From assembly GCA_021163365.1 (NCBI GenBank), contig JAGGWW010000011.1, positions 1 to 38,116 on the forward strand: DNA of 38,116 bases, in the 5' to 3' direction. Source of the DNA: Nanobdellota archaeon (GTDB lineage Archaea; Nanobdellota; Nanobdellia; CSSed11-243R1). How positions within the stretch are numbered: position 1 is the first letter of the stretch; each line of letters starts with the position of its first letter. The notes beneath the pieces are model-generated. The model saw only the letters and a program-made list of their open reading frames with translations. It made no database searches and was not told where the DNA came from. Made by a program: the position numbers and the translations under genes. This document shows positions 6,620-14,273 of the stretch, one piece after another.

Positions 6620-8024
6620 AGACATCTTTAATTCTTATTACATATATGTTTATGAAAAAGACGTATGCTCCCAGATAAACAACAGAAAGTAATGATGCGT
6701 AAATAAGTGAAAAGTTGTACAATGTTGATAAGAAAATTAAAGGCGTGATAAGGACAATCGATATAATTAAGGACTTAATCATTTGTTTAGAAAATGGAGT
6801 CATTCTTTGTTTAATCCAAAGAATAGAAGATGTTAAAATATTCCAAGAAATTATTGAAATTGCTGTTGCAGTTGCTGCTCCAACAATACCCCATATAGGA
6901 ATCATAAAATAATTTAAAATAACATTTAAAAGAAGAGTAAATATTGCAAGAAAAATGAGGATTTTCTTTTCGCCTTTTGCAACCAAGTTCGTCCAATTTG
7001 GGCCAAACATAGAGTTTATTAAAACAGCAAGAGTAAGAATTCTAAACGGAAAAACAGAAGCTAAGTAAGCTTTTCCAAAAACAATTCTAATAAATTGAGG
7101 AGCAAAAACAAAAAGCAAAACACAAAATGGTGCAATCACCAAAGTGATTAGAAAACAGATTTTGTTATAAATCTTCCTTAGCTCATGAAGCTTGTTTTGA
7201 TTTAGCAATCTTGTTGAAACAGGTAGATAAAGAAAGTTAAATGCAAGCAAAACAGCATTAAATGCAAAAGCTGTTGAAATAGCTACGCTGTAAAATCCTA
7301 TGTTAGATAAATTCGATAGCCAGCTTAACATCCAAACATCTGTCCATCTTCTAAATTGAAACAAAATCTCAACAAGAAACAAAACAACAGTGAAGGGGAA
7401 CACTTTCTTAAGTAATGAAAAATTTGGTTTTGTAAGATTGTTTTTTATAAATTTTAATATAACAACTGAGCCAATTAAAATGTAAACAAGGACATACAAA
7501 AGTAAAGCATGATATGCTAATCTAACTTTTAGAAATAAAAGAGCAATTAAGTACAAGGTAGGAATAGACAAATTAAAAAGGGCATACATGCCTGCTCTTT
7601 CTTGCCCACGAAGAACAGAAAATGAAATCCTTGTTAAGCCATAAAATGAGATAAAGATTGAAATTAACCATGCTAAGCTGATTAGGTTTTCATCTTTAAA
7701 TACTATGTGAAGAAGATTTGGAAACATTGAGATTGTAATTGAAATAATAAGCAAGATAAGAAAACTTGTTAAGAAAATCGTTGAAACAAACTCTTTTTTT
7801 CTTCTTTCTTTTGAGTAAAAATAAGTTAAAGATGTGCCAAATCCAGAAATTGCAAAAGACGTAAATATGTATAAAACAGTAAGTGATAAGGTGTAAAGTC
7901 CAAGTTGTGAAGGGCCCAAATATCGTGCAAGAACAACTTTGGATAAATATCCAAATAAATAAGCCAAAGTCATAGAAATAAAAACAAGTAATGAGCCTTT
8001 CACTATCTTTTTAAACTCTGACAT
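6594..8024 (-). CDS. Polysaccharide/oligosaccharide flippase (Wzx/MVF-like membrane protein)
   Basis: This 476-aa polytopic protein has about 12-14 hydrophobic helices, the usual size for Wzx/RfbX-type flippases of the MOP exporter superfamily. It begins MSEFKKIVKGSLLVFISMTLAYLFG, followed by VVLARYLGPSQLGLYTLS, the classic N-terminal signature of polysaccharide biosynthesis proteins. Expected role: moving a lipid-linked oligosaccharide from the inner to the outer face of the cytoplasmic membrane for N-glycosylation or polymer assembly. It lies alone on the minus strand between glycan genes, convergent with the phosphodiesterase and divergent from the epimerase. Confidence 0.9.
   Translation of the reverse strand: MSEFKKIVKGSLLVFISMTLAYLFGYLSKVVLARYLGPSQLGLYTLSLTVLYIFTSFAISGFGTSLTYFYSKERRKKEFVSTIFLTSFLILLIISITISMFPNLLHIVFKDENLISLAWLISIFISFYGLTRISFSVLRGQERAGMYALFNLSIPTLYLIALLFLKVRLAYHALLLYVLVYILIGSVVILKFIKNNLTKPNFSLLKKVFPFTVVLFLVEILFQFRRWTDVWMLSWLSNLSNIGFYSVAISTAFAFNAVLLAFNFLYLPVSTRLLNQNKLHELRKIYNKICFLITLVIAPFCVLLFVFAPQFIRIVFGKAYLASVFPFRILTLAVLINSMFGPNWTNLVAKGEKKILIFLAIFTLLLNVILNYFMIPIWGIVGAATATAISIISWNILTSSILWIKQRMTPFSKQMIKSLIISIVLITPLIFLSTLYNFSLIYASLLSVVYLGAYVFFINIYVIRIKDVFNYLLSIS
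6614..6633. terminator. Small AT-rich hairpin at the convergent phosphodiesterase/flippase junction
   Basis: AATTAAAGA at 6614-6622 and TCTTTAATT at 6625-6633 are exact reverse complements separated by two bases. The hairpin sits at the stop of the plus-strand phosphodiesterase and inside the 3' end of the minus-strand flippase gene. Position suits a transcript end for the plus-strand operon, but the stem is weak. Confidence 0.3.
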
Positions 8025-8064
8025 GAATTAAGAAATTAGTAAAAAATTAATAAAGGTTGTGAAA

Positions 8065-8979
8065 ATGAGGGTTTTGGTAACTGGTGGGGCTGGATTTATT
8101 GGGAGTCATTTAGTTGAAAAACTTTCAAAAAAACATGAGGTTATTGTTTATGATAACTTTTCAAGTGGAAAAAAAGAATTTCTAAAAGGGATTAAATGTG
8201 AAGTTATTAAAGGCGACATTTTAAATTTAAACAAAATTGTGAAAGTGTCAAAGAATGTTGATATCATATATCATCTTGCAGCTGACCCTGATGTAAGAAA
8301 AAGCTATTTTAAACCTGTTGAAAACTTTGAGATAGATGCAAAGGGAACTTTAAATGTCTTAGAAGCTGCAAGAAGAAACGATGTAAAGAAATTTGTTTTT
8401 TCGTCAAGTTCTGTTGTTTATGGCATTGCAAAAATGCCAACACCAGAAGATGCACCAATTAAGCCAATAAGTAACTATGGCGCTGCAAAAGCATCAAGTG
8501 AAAATTACATGATGAGCTATTCAAATCTTTATGGAATAAAATGCTTAGCATTAAGATATGCTAATATAATTGGACCACGTTTAACACATGGCATAATCTA
8601 TGATTTTTATAACAAGTTGAAGAAAAACCCAAAAAAACTTGAAATACTTGGAGATGGCACACAAAAGAAATCATATCTACATGTTAAAGATTGCGTTGAT
8701 GCATCAGTTTTAGCTGCTGGATATTTAAAAAAATCTTTTGATGTTTATAATATCGGGAGTGAAGAGCAAATAACTGTTAAAGAAATTGCAAAAATTGTTT
8801 CAAAAGAACTTGGATTAAATCCAAAATTTATTTACAAAGGTGGAAAAATAGGTTGGCCAGGAGATGTACCAAAAATGTTGCTTTCAACTAAGAAAATTAA
8901 AAAAATTGGATGGAAACCAAAGTATAGTATAAGAGATGCTATTGTTGACACATTAAACTATTTGAGAGGTAGAAAATGA
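8065..8979 (+). CDS. NAD-dependent nucleotide-sugar epimerase/dehydratase (extended SDR)
   Basis: This extended short-chain dehydrogenase resembles UDP-glucose/UDP-galactose 4-epimerases (about 304 aa). The N-terminal VLVTGGAGFIGSHLVE is the NAD-binding GxxGxxG, HLAADPDVRKS follows, SSSSVVYG contributes the catalytic Ser, and YGAAKASSE supplies the YxxxK pair. I choose ATG 8065 over GTG 8059: the protein then starts right at the Rossmann strand as in the family, and GTTGTGA lies just upstream. Its last four bases overlap the ATG of the nucleotidyltransferase. Together they would provide nucleotide sugars for the glycosyltransferases nearby. Exact substrate (UDP-Glc, UDP-GlcNAc or dTDP sugar) is not determined. 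Confidence 0.92.
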   Translation: MRVLVTGGAGFIGSHLVEKLSKKHEVIVYDNFSSGKKEFLKGIKCEVIKGDILNLNKIVKVSKNVDIIYHLAADPDVRKSYFKPVENFEIDAKGTLNVLEAARRNDVKKFVFSSSSVVYGIAKMPTPEDAPIKPISNYGAAKASSENYMMSYSNLYGIKCLALRYANIIGPRLTHGIIYDFYNKLKKNPKKLEILGDGTQKKSYLHVKDCVDASVLAAGYLKKSFDVYNIGSEEQITVKEIAKIVSKELGLNPKFIYKGGKIGWPGDVPKMLLSTKKIKKIGWKPKYSIRDAIVDTLNYLRGRK

Positions 8980-9938
8980 AAGCAATTGTACTTGCTGGAG
9001 GATTTGGAACAAGATTGCAACCATTAACATTTATTAGGCCAAAGCACATGCTTCCAATAGTTGATAAGCCAATGCTTAGACATATAATTGATTTCTTAAT
9101 TGAAAATAGATTTAATGAAATATGGATTTCTATTGGGAGTCATGAGCTATTTGAATCTATTGAAAAATACTTTTTAGAAAACAAAGTTAATGCAAAAATT
9201 AATTTTATAAAAGAGCCAAAGAAACTTGGCGGTGTTGGCGCAATTAAATATGCTGTTGAAAAATCAGGAATTAAAGAAACATTTGCATTGATACTTGGAG
9301 ATAATATAACTGATATTAACTTAAAAGAAATGTTTGAGTTTCATAAAAAAAGCAATGCTATTGCAACAATTGCATTAGCAAGAACAGAAACACCGTGGAG
9401 ATATGGTGTTGTAAAATTAGATGGTAATAAAATAGTTGAATTTGTTGAAAAGCCTGCAATTGGAGAAGAGCCAAGCAACTTAATTGCAACAGGGGTTTAT
9501 ATAATGGAGCCAGAAATTGTGAAGTATATTCCAAATGAATTTTTAGATTCAACTGGCATGTTGTTTCCAATAATAATTGAAAAAGGTGGGGTGCTAAACG
9601 GGTACATACACAATGGTTTTTGGGTTGATGTTGGAAGGCCTTCTTCATATCTTGAAGCTGTTGCATATATTTTAAGGAAATATGGAAAAAAACACTGGCT
9701 TGATGAAGATGTAAAAATTGGGGAGGGTACAAAACTTATAGGCCCTGTTGTCATTTACAAAGGCACGGAAATTGGAAAAAACTGTTTAATAAAAAATTCA
9801 GTAATATTTGAAGATAACAAGATTGGTAATAATTGTCATATTGTAAATTCTATTCTTGATGTTGGATGTAAAATTGGAGATAATGTAAAAGTTTCAACAA
9901 CTCTTGGAAGAGGTTCAATTCTAAATGGTGAGCCTTAA
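8976..9938 (+). CDS. Sugar-1-phosphate nucleotidyltransferase with C-terminal left-handed beta-helix
   Basis: This 320-aa NTP_transferase protein joins a sugar 1-phosphate to an NTP. The signature LAGGFGTRLQPLTFIRPKHMLPIVDKPM covers the GxGTRxxPxT and PK motifs, LGDN supplies a metal-binding Asp near residue 110, and VEKP and GFWVDVG are further family motifs. The region from about residue 235 shows hexapeptide-like repeats (IGEGTKLIGP, KGTEIGKNCL, EDNKIGNNCH), so a short left-handed beta-helix is appended. It could be a glucose-1-phosphate thymidylyl/uridylyltransferase or a mannose-1-phosphate guanylyltransferase. The ATGA overlap with the epimerase marks an operon; trm5 starts 14 bases before its stop. 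Confidence 0.9.
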   Translation: MKAIVLAGGFGTRLQPLTFIRPKHMLPIVDKPMLRHIIDFLIENRFNEIWISIGSHELFESIEKYFLENKVNAKINFIKEPKKLGGVGAIKYAVEKSGIKETFALILGDNITDINLKEMFEFHKKSNAIATIALARTETPWRYGVVKLDGNKIVEFVEKPAIGEEPSNLIATGVYIMEPEIVKYIPNEFLDSTGMLFPIIIEKGGVLNGYIHNGFWVDVGRPSSYLEAVAYILRKYGKKHWLDEDVKIGEGTKLIGPVVIYKGTEIGKNCLIKNSVIFEDNKIGNNCHIVNSILDVGCKIGDNVKVSTTLGRGSILNGEP

Positions 9939-10755
9939 AGAGGTTTTAAAGGGAAAGCTAAGTGATGAAGAACTTAAATTGGTTAGAAGAAGCTTTGATA
10001 TAATTGGAGACATAGCGCAAGTTGAAATACCAGAGGAACTAAAATCAAAAGAAAAAATAATTGCTGAAGCAATAATGAAGGTTCATAAAAATGTTAAAGT
10101 TGTTGTTAAAAAAATTGGGCCGACAGCTGGCGAAGAAAGGATAAGGCCTGTAAAAGTGATAGCTGGAGAAAAAAGAACAGAAACAGTTCACATCGAAAAT
10201 AAATTTAAATTCAAACTTGACTTAAACAAAGTTTATTTCTCTCCAAGACTTGGTTCAGAACATTTAAGAGTAATTAATCAAATAAAACCAAACGAGGTTG
10301 TTTTTGATTTATTTGCTGGTGTTGGACCATTTGCTATTCCAGCTGCAAAAAGAGCAAAAAAGGTTGTTGCAATAGACATAAACCCATATGCAATAAAATA
10401 TTTGAAAGAAAATGCAAGAATAAACAAGGTTGAAAACAAGATTGAAGCATATGTGGGAGATTGTAGAGAAGTTGTTAAAAAACATAAGTGGAAACAAAAA
10501 GCAGATAGAGTAATTATGAACTTGCCAGCGCATTCTGGAGAGTTTTTAGATGTTGCTTTTTATGTTGCAAAAAAAGGAGCAATTGTTCATTTTTATTATT
10601 TCTTGAAAGAAGAAGAATTGTTTGAAGGGGCTGTAAAGAAAATAAAAGAAGCTGAAAAAGAATATGGAAGAAAAACAAGAATACTAAACAAGAAAAAGTG
10701 TGGACAACTTGCCCCACGAGTTTGGAGAGTTGTTATTGACTTTAAAATTTATTGA
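9925..10755 (+). CDS. trm5: Trm5-type tRNA (guanine37-N1)-methyltransferase
   Basis: This 276-aa class I SAM methyltransferase modifies G37 next to the anticodon, preventing frameshifting and feeding wyosine synthesis. An N-terminal segment RRSFDIIGDIAQVEIPEEL and a D2-like domain lead to VYFSPRLGSEHLRV. SAM-binding VVFDLFAGVGPFAIPAA lies near residues 124-140, and the MNLPAHSGEFLDVAF segment near 197 matches the NLP(x)F-type Trm5/TYW2 motif. Length and the absence of an extra N-terminal D1 domain fit the shorter archaeal Trm5 types; a TYW2-like role is less likely. It overlaps the preceding nucleotidyltransferase by 14 bases, with GAGGT about ten bases upstream of the ATG, and converges with dphB. 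Confidence 0.9.
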   Translation: MVSLKEVLKGKLSDEELKLVRRSFDIIGDIAQVEIPEELKSKEKIIAEAIMKVHKNVKVVVKKIGPTAGEERIRPVKVIAGEKRTETVHIENKFKFKLDLNKVYFSPRLGSEHLRVINQIKPNEVVFDLFAGVGPFAIPAAKRAKKVVAIDINPYAIKYLKENARINKVENKIEAYVGDCREVVKKHKWKQKADRVIMNLPAHSGEFLDVAFYVAKKGAIVHFYYFLKEEELFEGAVKKIKEAEKEYGRKTRILNKKKCGQLAPRVWRVVIDFKIY

Positions 10756-11504
10756 TACATCTCAAGAGCCTCTTTTTCAATGAAGTGTAAATCTCCAAGA
10801 ACAACAAGTGTGTGTTGTGGTGAGCCAAAATCAAATTCAAGTAAATCTTTGATTTTCCCAAACTTAATTATTTGATTATCTGAACCCATTCTTGCAAAAC
10901 CCACAACAAGTGTTTCTTGTGTGATTGTATTATCTTTTCTTTCCTTTGCTATTTCTAACAACCTTTTCAATGCATCATTTATTTTCATAAATTTGTTTTC
11001 TTCCTTGTTAATATCTAAAAAGACTAAAGTATGAAGTCCCCTTTTTTTATTTTCAACAATTACATCGTAAAAAGACGTTGGATTATAATCTTTTTTTGGA
11101 AATGGGATAGAACAGCTTTTTCCAAACTTATAAATAAAAAGTCCAGCCTCGCAAACAGCAGTGTAGATAGAGGAAGAGTGAATAACTTTTGTTCTTATTC
11201 CTTGTTTTTTTGCTTCTAGTATTAAATGAATATGCGTTGTAGCAGTTAAAGGATCTCCACCAACTAAGAAAGCAACATCTTTTTCCTTTGCGAACTTTAA
11301 CAAACTGTTAGTTTGCTCAACGTCTTTTCTTGAAAGAAGAGTTATCTCCTTTCCTATAATGGCTTCTATCTCTTTTTTATCCACTCCAAGCTTTGATGTG
11401 TATTCCTCCATAAAAATAAACTCGCATTTTTTTGCACATTCTAATCCTTTTAAAGATATATCTTTTTCATCCCAGATACCAAGCCCAATCAAATACAACG
11501 CCAT
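10749..11504 (-). CDS. dphB: Diphthine synthase DphB
   Basis: This SAM-dependent methyltransferase of the tetrapyrrole-methylase fold methylates the EF2 histidine side chain in diphthamide synthesis; it is restricted to archaea and eukaryotes. Marks are ALYLIGLGIWDEKDISLKGL at the N-terminus, FMEEYTS, FLVGGDPLTATTH, and VIHSSSIYTAVCEAGL followed by YKFGKSCSIPFP. I start at ATG 11504 (251 aa), which begins directly at the family N-terminus; the frame is open upstream for six more codons to an ATG at 11522, but those residues (FLFLF) are not family-like. It overlaps trm5 by 7 bases (convergent) and is divergent from the prepilin peptidase across 37 bases. Confidence 0.95.
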   Translation of the reverse strand: MALYLIGLGIWDEKDISLKGLECAKKCEFIFMEEYTSKLGVDKKEIEAIIGKEITLLSRKDVEQTNSLLKFAKEKDVAFLVGGDPLTATTHIHLILEAKKQGIRTKVIHSSSIYTAVCEAGLFIYKFGKSCSIPFPKKDYNPTSFYDVIVENKKRGLHTLVFLDINKEENKFMKINDALKRLLEIAKERKDNTITQETLVVGFARMGSDNQIIKFGKIKDLLEFDFGSPQHTLVVLGDLHFIEKEALEMYQ

Positions 11505-11541
11505 AAAAAGAAATAAAAACATATGATATTTATTCTTTGTT

Positions 11542-12333
11542 ATGTTTTTGTTAACATTAGCATTTGGGATAATTATCCTTTCAATTGCAAGTTACATAGA
11601 TTTGAAAACAAGAGAAGTGCCGGATTATTTAAGCAACCTATTGATATGTGGAGCTATGTTCATAAGAGTCCTTTGGTTCTTAGCAGAAAAAGATATAAGA
11701 ATAATTTCTTGGATACCCCTTTCATTCTTAATTCTTGGAGCTTTTTCTTATTTAATGTATAAAAGCGGGCAATGGGGCGGAGGAGATGTTAAAGTAATGC
11801 TTGGACTTTCCATATTATTTAGTTCTTTTCCTGGAGAAAGGATACCTTTCTTTTTCAATTACTTATTTAATGTGCTTATAGTTGGTGCAATTTATGGAAT
11901 ATTAAGTGTGTATTTACTAGCATTAAAAAAGAAAAAAATTCATGAAAAAGCAATTATATTGCCTGTTGCATTTGTATTATCTTTGTTGTTTTTCTTATTC
12001 CTTAGCCCATTAATTGCGTTTTTATCTTTCTTTATAATAATATCACTTGTTGCACTATTTGTCTTAAAGGATATTGAGAAAGAACTATTTGAATGTTATG
12101 TGAGCGTAAAGAAATTAACAGAAGGTGATTGGCTTGTGAATGATGTTAAATACAAAGGGAAGTTAATTGTAAAAAAAAGAAGCACTGGGTTAACTTTAGA
12201 TGATATTAAAAAGATTAAAAAATGTGGCATAAAAAGAGTTAAAATAAAATCAGGCATTCCTTTTGTTCCGGTTTTCTTAATATCATTAATTTTAACTTTG
12301 GTTCTTGGAAACCTCATGTTTTTATTTGTTTAA
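11542..12333 (+). CDS. A24-family prepilin/preflagellin peptidase
   Basis: This 263-aa membrane aspartic protease cleaves class III signal peptides of archaeal pilins or archaellins. Both catalytic aspartates are visible: Asp20 in SIASYIDLKTREVPD and Asp82 in the WGGGDVK (GxGD) motif. About six hydrophobic helices are present. The long C-terminal cytoplasmic region with LTEGDWLVNDVKYKGK and a final TM helix resembles EppA/FlaK-like archaeal enzymes. No pilin or archaellin gene lies in the window. It overlaps the convergent HIT gene by four bases. The first ATG in frame is used. Confidence 0.9.
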   Translation: MFLLTLAFGIIILSIASYIDLKTREVPDYLSNLLICGAMFIRVLWFLAEKDIRIISWIPLSFLILGAFSYLMYKSGQWGGGDVKVMLGLSILFSSFPGERIPFFFNYLFNVLIVGAIYGILSVYLLALKKKKIHEKAIILPVAFVLSLLFFLFLSPLIAFLSFFIIISLVALFVLKDIEKELFECYVSVKKLTEGDWLVNDVKYKGKLIVKKRSTGLTLDDIKKIKKCGIKRVKIKSGIPFVPVFLISLILTLVLGNLMFLFV

Positions 12334-12857
12334 TACCTCCAATAACCGCCTGTTCTTCTTGGTAATTCGTATATCTTTTTTTCCACCTTTTCTTGTTTAA
12401 TCTCTTTTTGTTCAACAGGTTTTTGCTGAACTTTTTGAGGTGCTTGTGGTTTTCCAATAAATTGGGATATCTTTTGTTGCTGGGCTTTTAATTCTTCTTC
12501 TGTTGCTTTCTTTCTTGGTGGTTCAAGAATTAAACCATCATCTTTGTATCTTGGTATAATATGTAATAACATGTGTGGGCTTCTTTGCCCAGCGGCTTGT
12601 CCCATGGAATAAAGAAAATTTACACCCTCAGCACCATATTCTAAAAGTGCAAGAGAAATTGCTCTTGCTATTAAGAAAAATCTTGAAAGCTCAACCTCTT
12701 GCATCTCCATAATAGAGCCATAATGTGCTTTTGGTATTAAAACTGTGTGTCCGGGATTTGCCGGGTTTATATCCAAAAATGCCAAGAAGCTGTCATCTTC
12801 ATAAATCTTAAAACTTGGGATCTTACCTTGCACTATTCCACAAAACAAACAATCCAT
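12330..12857 (-). CDS. HIT-family protein lacking the central catalytic histidine
   Basis: This is a histidine-triad-fold protein with a clear N-terminal half: CLFCGIVQGKIPSFKIYED, FLDINPANPGHTVLIPK, and near residue 90 GQAAGQRSPHMLLHIIPRY. In active HIT hydrolases the motif is H-x-H-x-H and the middle His is the nucleophile. Here the residues are His95-Met-Leu97-Leu-His99, so the nucleophile position is Leu. It may bind nucleotides without hydrolysing them, or use other chemistry. Residues from about 110 form a Gln/Lys/Glu-rich, probably disordered tail ending ELPRRTGGYWRY. It is convergent with the peptidase and divergent from the phosphoesterase. Confidence 0.88.
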   Translation of the reverse strand: MDCLFCGIVQGKIPSFKIYEDDSFLAFLDINPANPGHTVLIPKAHYGSIMEMQEVELSRFFLIARAISLALLEYGAEGVNFLYSMGQAAGQRSPHMLLHIIPRYKDDGLILEPPRKKATEEELKAQQQKISQFIGKPQAPQKVQQKPVEQKEIKQEKVEKKIYELPRRTGGYWRY

Positions 12858-12900
12858 AGTATTAGGAAAATAATTTAATAATAAAAACCTTTTCTATCAC

Positions 12901-13590
12901 ATGAGAATACGTTTCATTAAAAACAAAAGAGCCATTGTTATTGGCAAAAACATGGTTATCGCTGATTTACACATAGGTTATGAAAAAAACATAACTGAAA
13001 AAGGTTTCAGGATACCCAATCAAAAAAAGTTTTTTGTGAACGAAATAAGAGAAATAAAGAGAATAACAAAAGCAAGCAACCTAATTATCCTTGGCGATGT
13101 AAAGCACAACATACCATTCATAACAAGGAAAGAAAAATATGATGTCCTCTTCTTTATTGAGCAAATTTCTAAATTATTTAATAAAGTGATTATAACAAAA
13201 GGAAATCATGATGGAATGTTAGATAAAATTATCAATGTGCCAAATGTAGAAATCGTTAAAGAATACCTGCTTGGTGAATTTGCATTCCTCCATGGGCATA
13301 GCTATCCTTCAAAAGAAGCAATTAATAAAAAAACCATTGTTATGGGGCATGTTCACCCAACTTTAAAAATAAAAGATGATGAAAGCATTCATTTTTATCC
13401 TTGTTGGATTATTGGAAGCTTAAACAAGGAAAAGCTTAAGAAAAAATACAAACAAATAAAATGTGAAAAAGTGATTGTTGTTCCATCTTTTAATCCATTA
13501 ACATCTGGATATGAAGAATTAACAGGTCCTCTTGCAAAAGCAATTGTCAAAGAAGAAGTTTATCTTCTCGATTTAACAAAAGTTCTTTAG
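12901..13590 (+). CDS. SbcD/Mre11-related metallophosphoesterase
   Basis: This 229-aa calcineurin-like phosphoesterase belongs to the archaeal SbcD-related type. Metal-binding motifs appear in order: IADLHIG (residues 20-26), ILGDVKHN, KGNHDGM, LHGHSYPS and MGHVHPT. Members of this family are commonly found near Lhr-type helicases and are thought to act in nucleic-acid repair or processing; lhr lies about 2.8 kb downstream. The ATG at 12901 has an A/T-rich TATA-like stretch (AATTTAATAATAAA) about 20-30 bases upstream and no Shine-Dalgarno, suggesting a leaderless mRNA. It overlaps the convergent PUA gene by four bases. Confidence 0.88.
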   Translation: MRIRFIKNKRAIVIGKNMVIADLHIGYEKNITEKGFRIPNQKKFFVNEIREIKRITKASNLIILGDVKHNIPFITRKEKYDVLFFIEQISKLFNKVIITKGNHDGMLDKIINVPNVEIVKEYLLGEFAFLHGHSYPSKEAINKKTIVMGHVHPTLKIKDDESIHFYPCWIIGSLNKEKLKKKYKQIKCEKVIVVPSFNPLTSGYEELTGPLAKAIVKEEVYLLDLTKVL

Positions 13591-14090
13591 TGATGTATAA
13601 AAAATCCTCTATCAATTATGTGATTAACAACTCTACCTTCTGGCAAACCTTCGTTTGAAGAAAAAAGAGCTTTCCCAAAACCTAAAGCCTCATTTCTTTT
13701 ATTAACAACAACAACCAAATCTCCTTTTTTAATGTCTTTTGAAAAAGAAACAATGTGTTTTTTCATAAGATTCCTCTTGTACAAGAATTTCTCCTCTCCA
13801 AAGGCATTCACAACAACCCTTTTCCTATTAGCTTTTGCATATTTCTCAGCAAGAATTAAACTAAAGTGTGGTTCATTATTTTTAAGGGTTAAAAGAGGAA
13901 ATCCCACATACACTGGTGATTTTTTAACTTTCTTTAAAACATTGTATAATCCTTCTTTTACGACAAAAAGTTTTAACTCGTCTCTTGATTTAATTGAGAT
14001 TAAAATTTTATCTTTAAATACTGTGGACACATTTGGTAAAAATTTGTTAAGCCAAAACCATTTGCTTTGCTCTTCTTTTTTGTATTGCAT
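13587..14090 (-). CDS. PUA-domain RNA-binding protein (Nip7-like)
   Basis: The C-terminal half shows a PUA domain: VVVNAFGEEKFLYKRNLMKKHIVSFSKDIKKGDLVVVVNKRNEALGFGKAL is spread over about 50 residues, with the typical GDLVVVV and ALGFGKA strands. The N-terminal half, about 85 residues ending in SPVYVGFPLLTL, resembles the pre-PUA domain of Nip7-type ribosome biogenesis factors, though I am less certain of that. I prefer ATG 14090 (167 aa) to the upstream TTG 14105; a TATA-like ATTAAAAT lies about 30 bases upstream and there is no Shine-Dalgarno. Likely role: rRNA or tRNA binding in ribosome assembly, consistent with the neighbouring NSUN methyltransferase and CCA transferase. Confidence 0.75.
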   Translation of the reverse strand: MQYKKEEQSKWFWLNKFLPNVSTVFKDKILISIKSRDELKLFVVKEGLYNVLKKVKKSPVYVGFPLLTLKNNEPHFSLILAEKYAKANRKRVVVNAFGEEKFLYKRNLMKKHIVSFSKDIKKGDLVVVVNKRNEALGFGKALFSSNEGLPEGRVVNHIIDRGFFIHH

Positions 14091-14123
14091 AAAATTTAAT
14101 AGCAAGCAAAGATTTTAATAGTT

Positions 14124-14273
14124 GTGGATAAAACAATTATCTTGAATTTAATTGCCCTTATAAGTTTAATAACTGGATTTATCTTATTCTTAGTTAAAAA
14201 TAAGATGTTTTACCCATTCGTTTTGGCTGGGTTAGTTATTTATTTAATCAATTTTGCCAAGAAAAAACCTTGA
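14124..14273 (+). CDS. Putative 49-aa two-helix membrane protein
   Basis: A GTG-initiated frame of 49 codons encodes two hydrophobic helices (IILNLIALISLITGFILFLV and FYPFVLAGLVIYLINF) separated by a short basic loop KNKM and ending in the basic tail AKKKP. This is a plausible hairpin membrane protein with a positive-inside pattern. It fills the spacer between the divergent PUA gene and the convergent NSUN gene, overlapping the latter by 34 bases. A TATA-like TTTTAATA lies only about ten bases upstream, so the promoter is uncertain, and no Shine-Dalgarno is obvious. No family is recognised. The case rests on its composition and on the tight filling of an otherwise non-coding gap. Confidence 0.5.
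   Translation: MDKTIILNLIALISLITGFILFLVKNKMFYPFVLAGLVIYLINFAKKKP

Noticed and set aside
9358-9732. 124-codon minus-strand open frame inside the nucleotidyltransferase gene
   Set aside because: Leu/Gln/His-rich composition is the antisense shadow of an A/T-rich coding strand; the sense gene has all family motifs.
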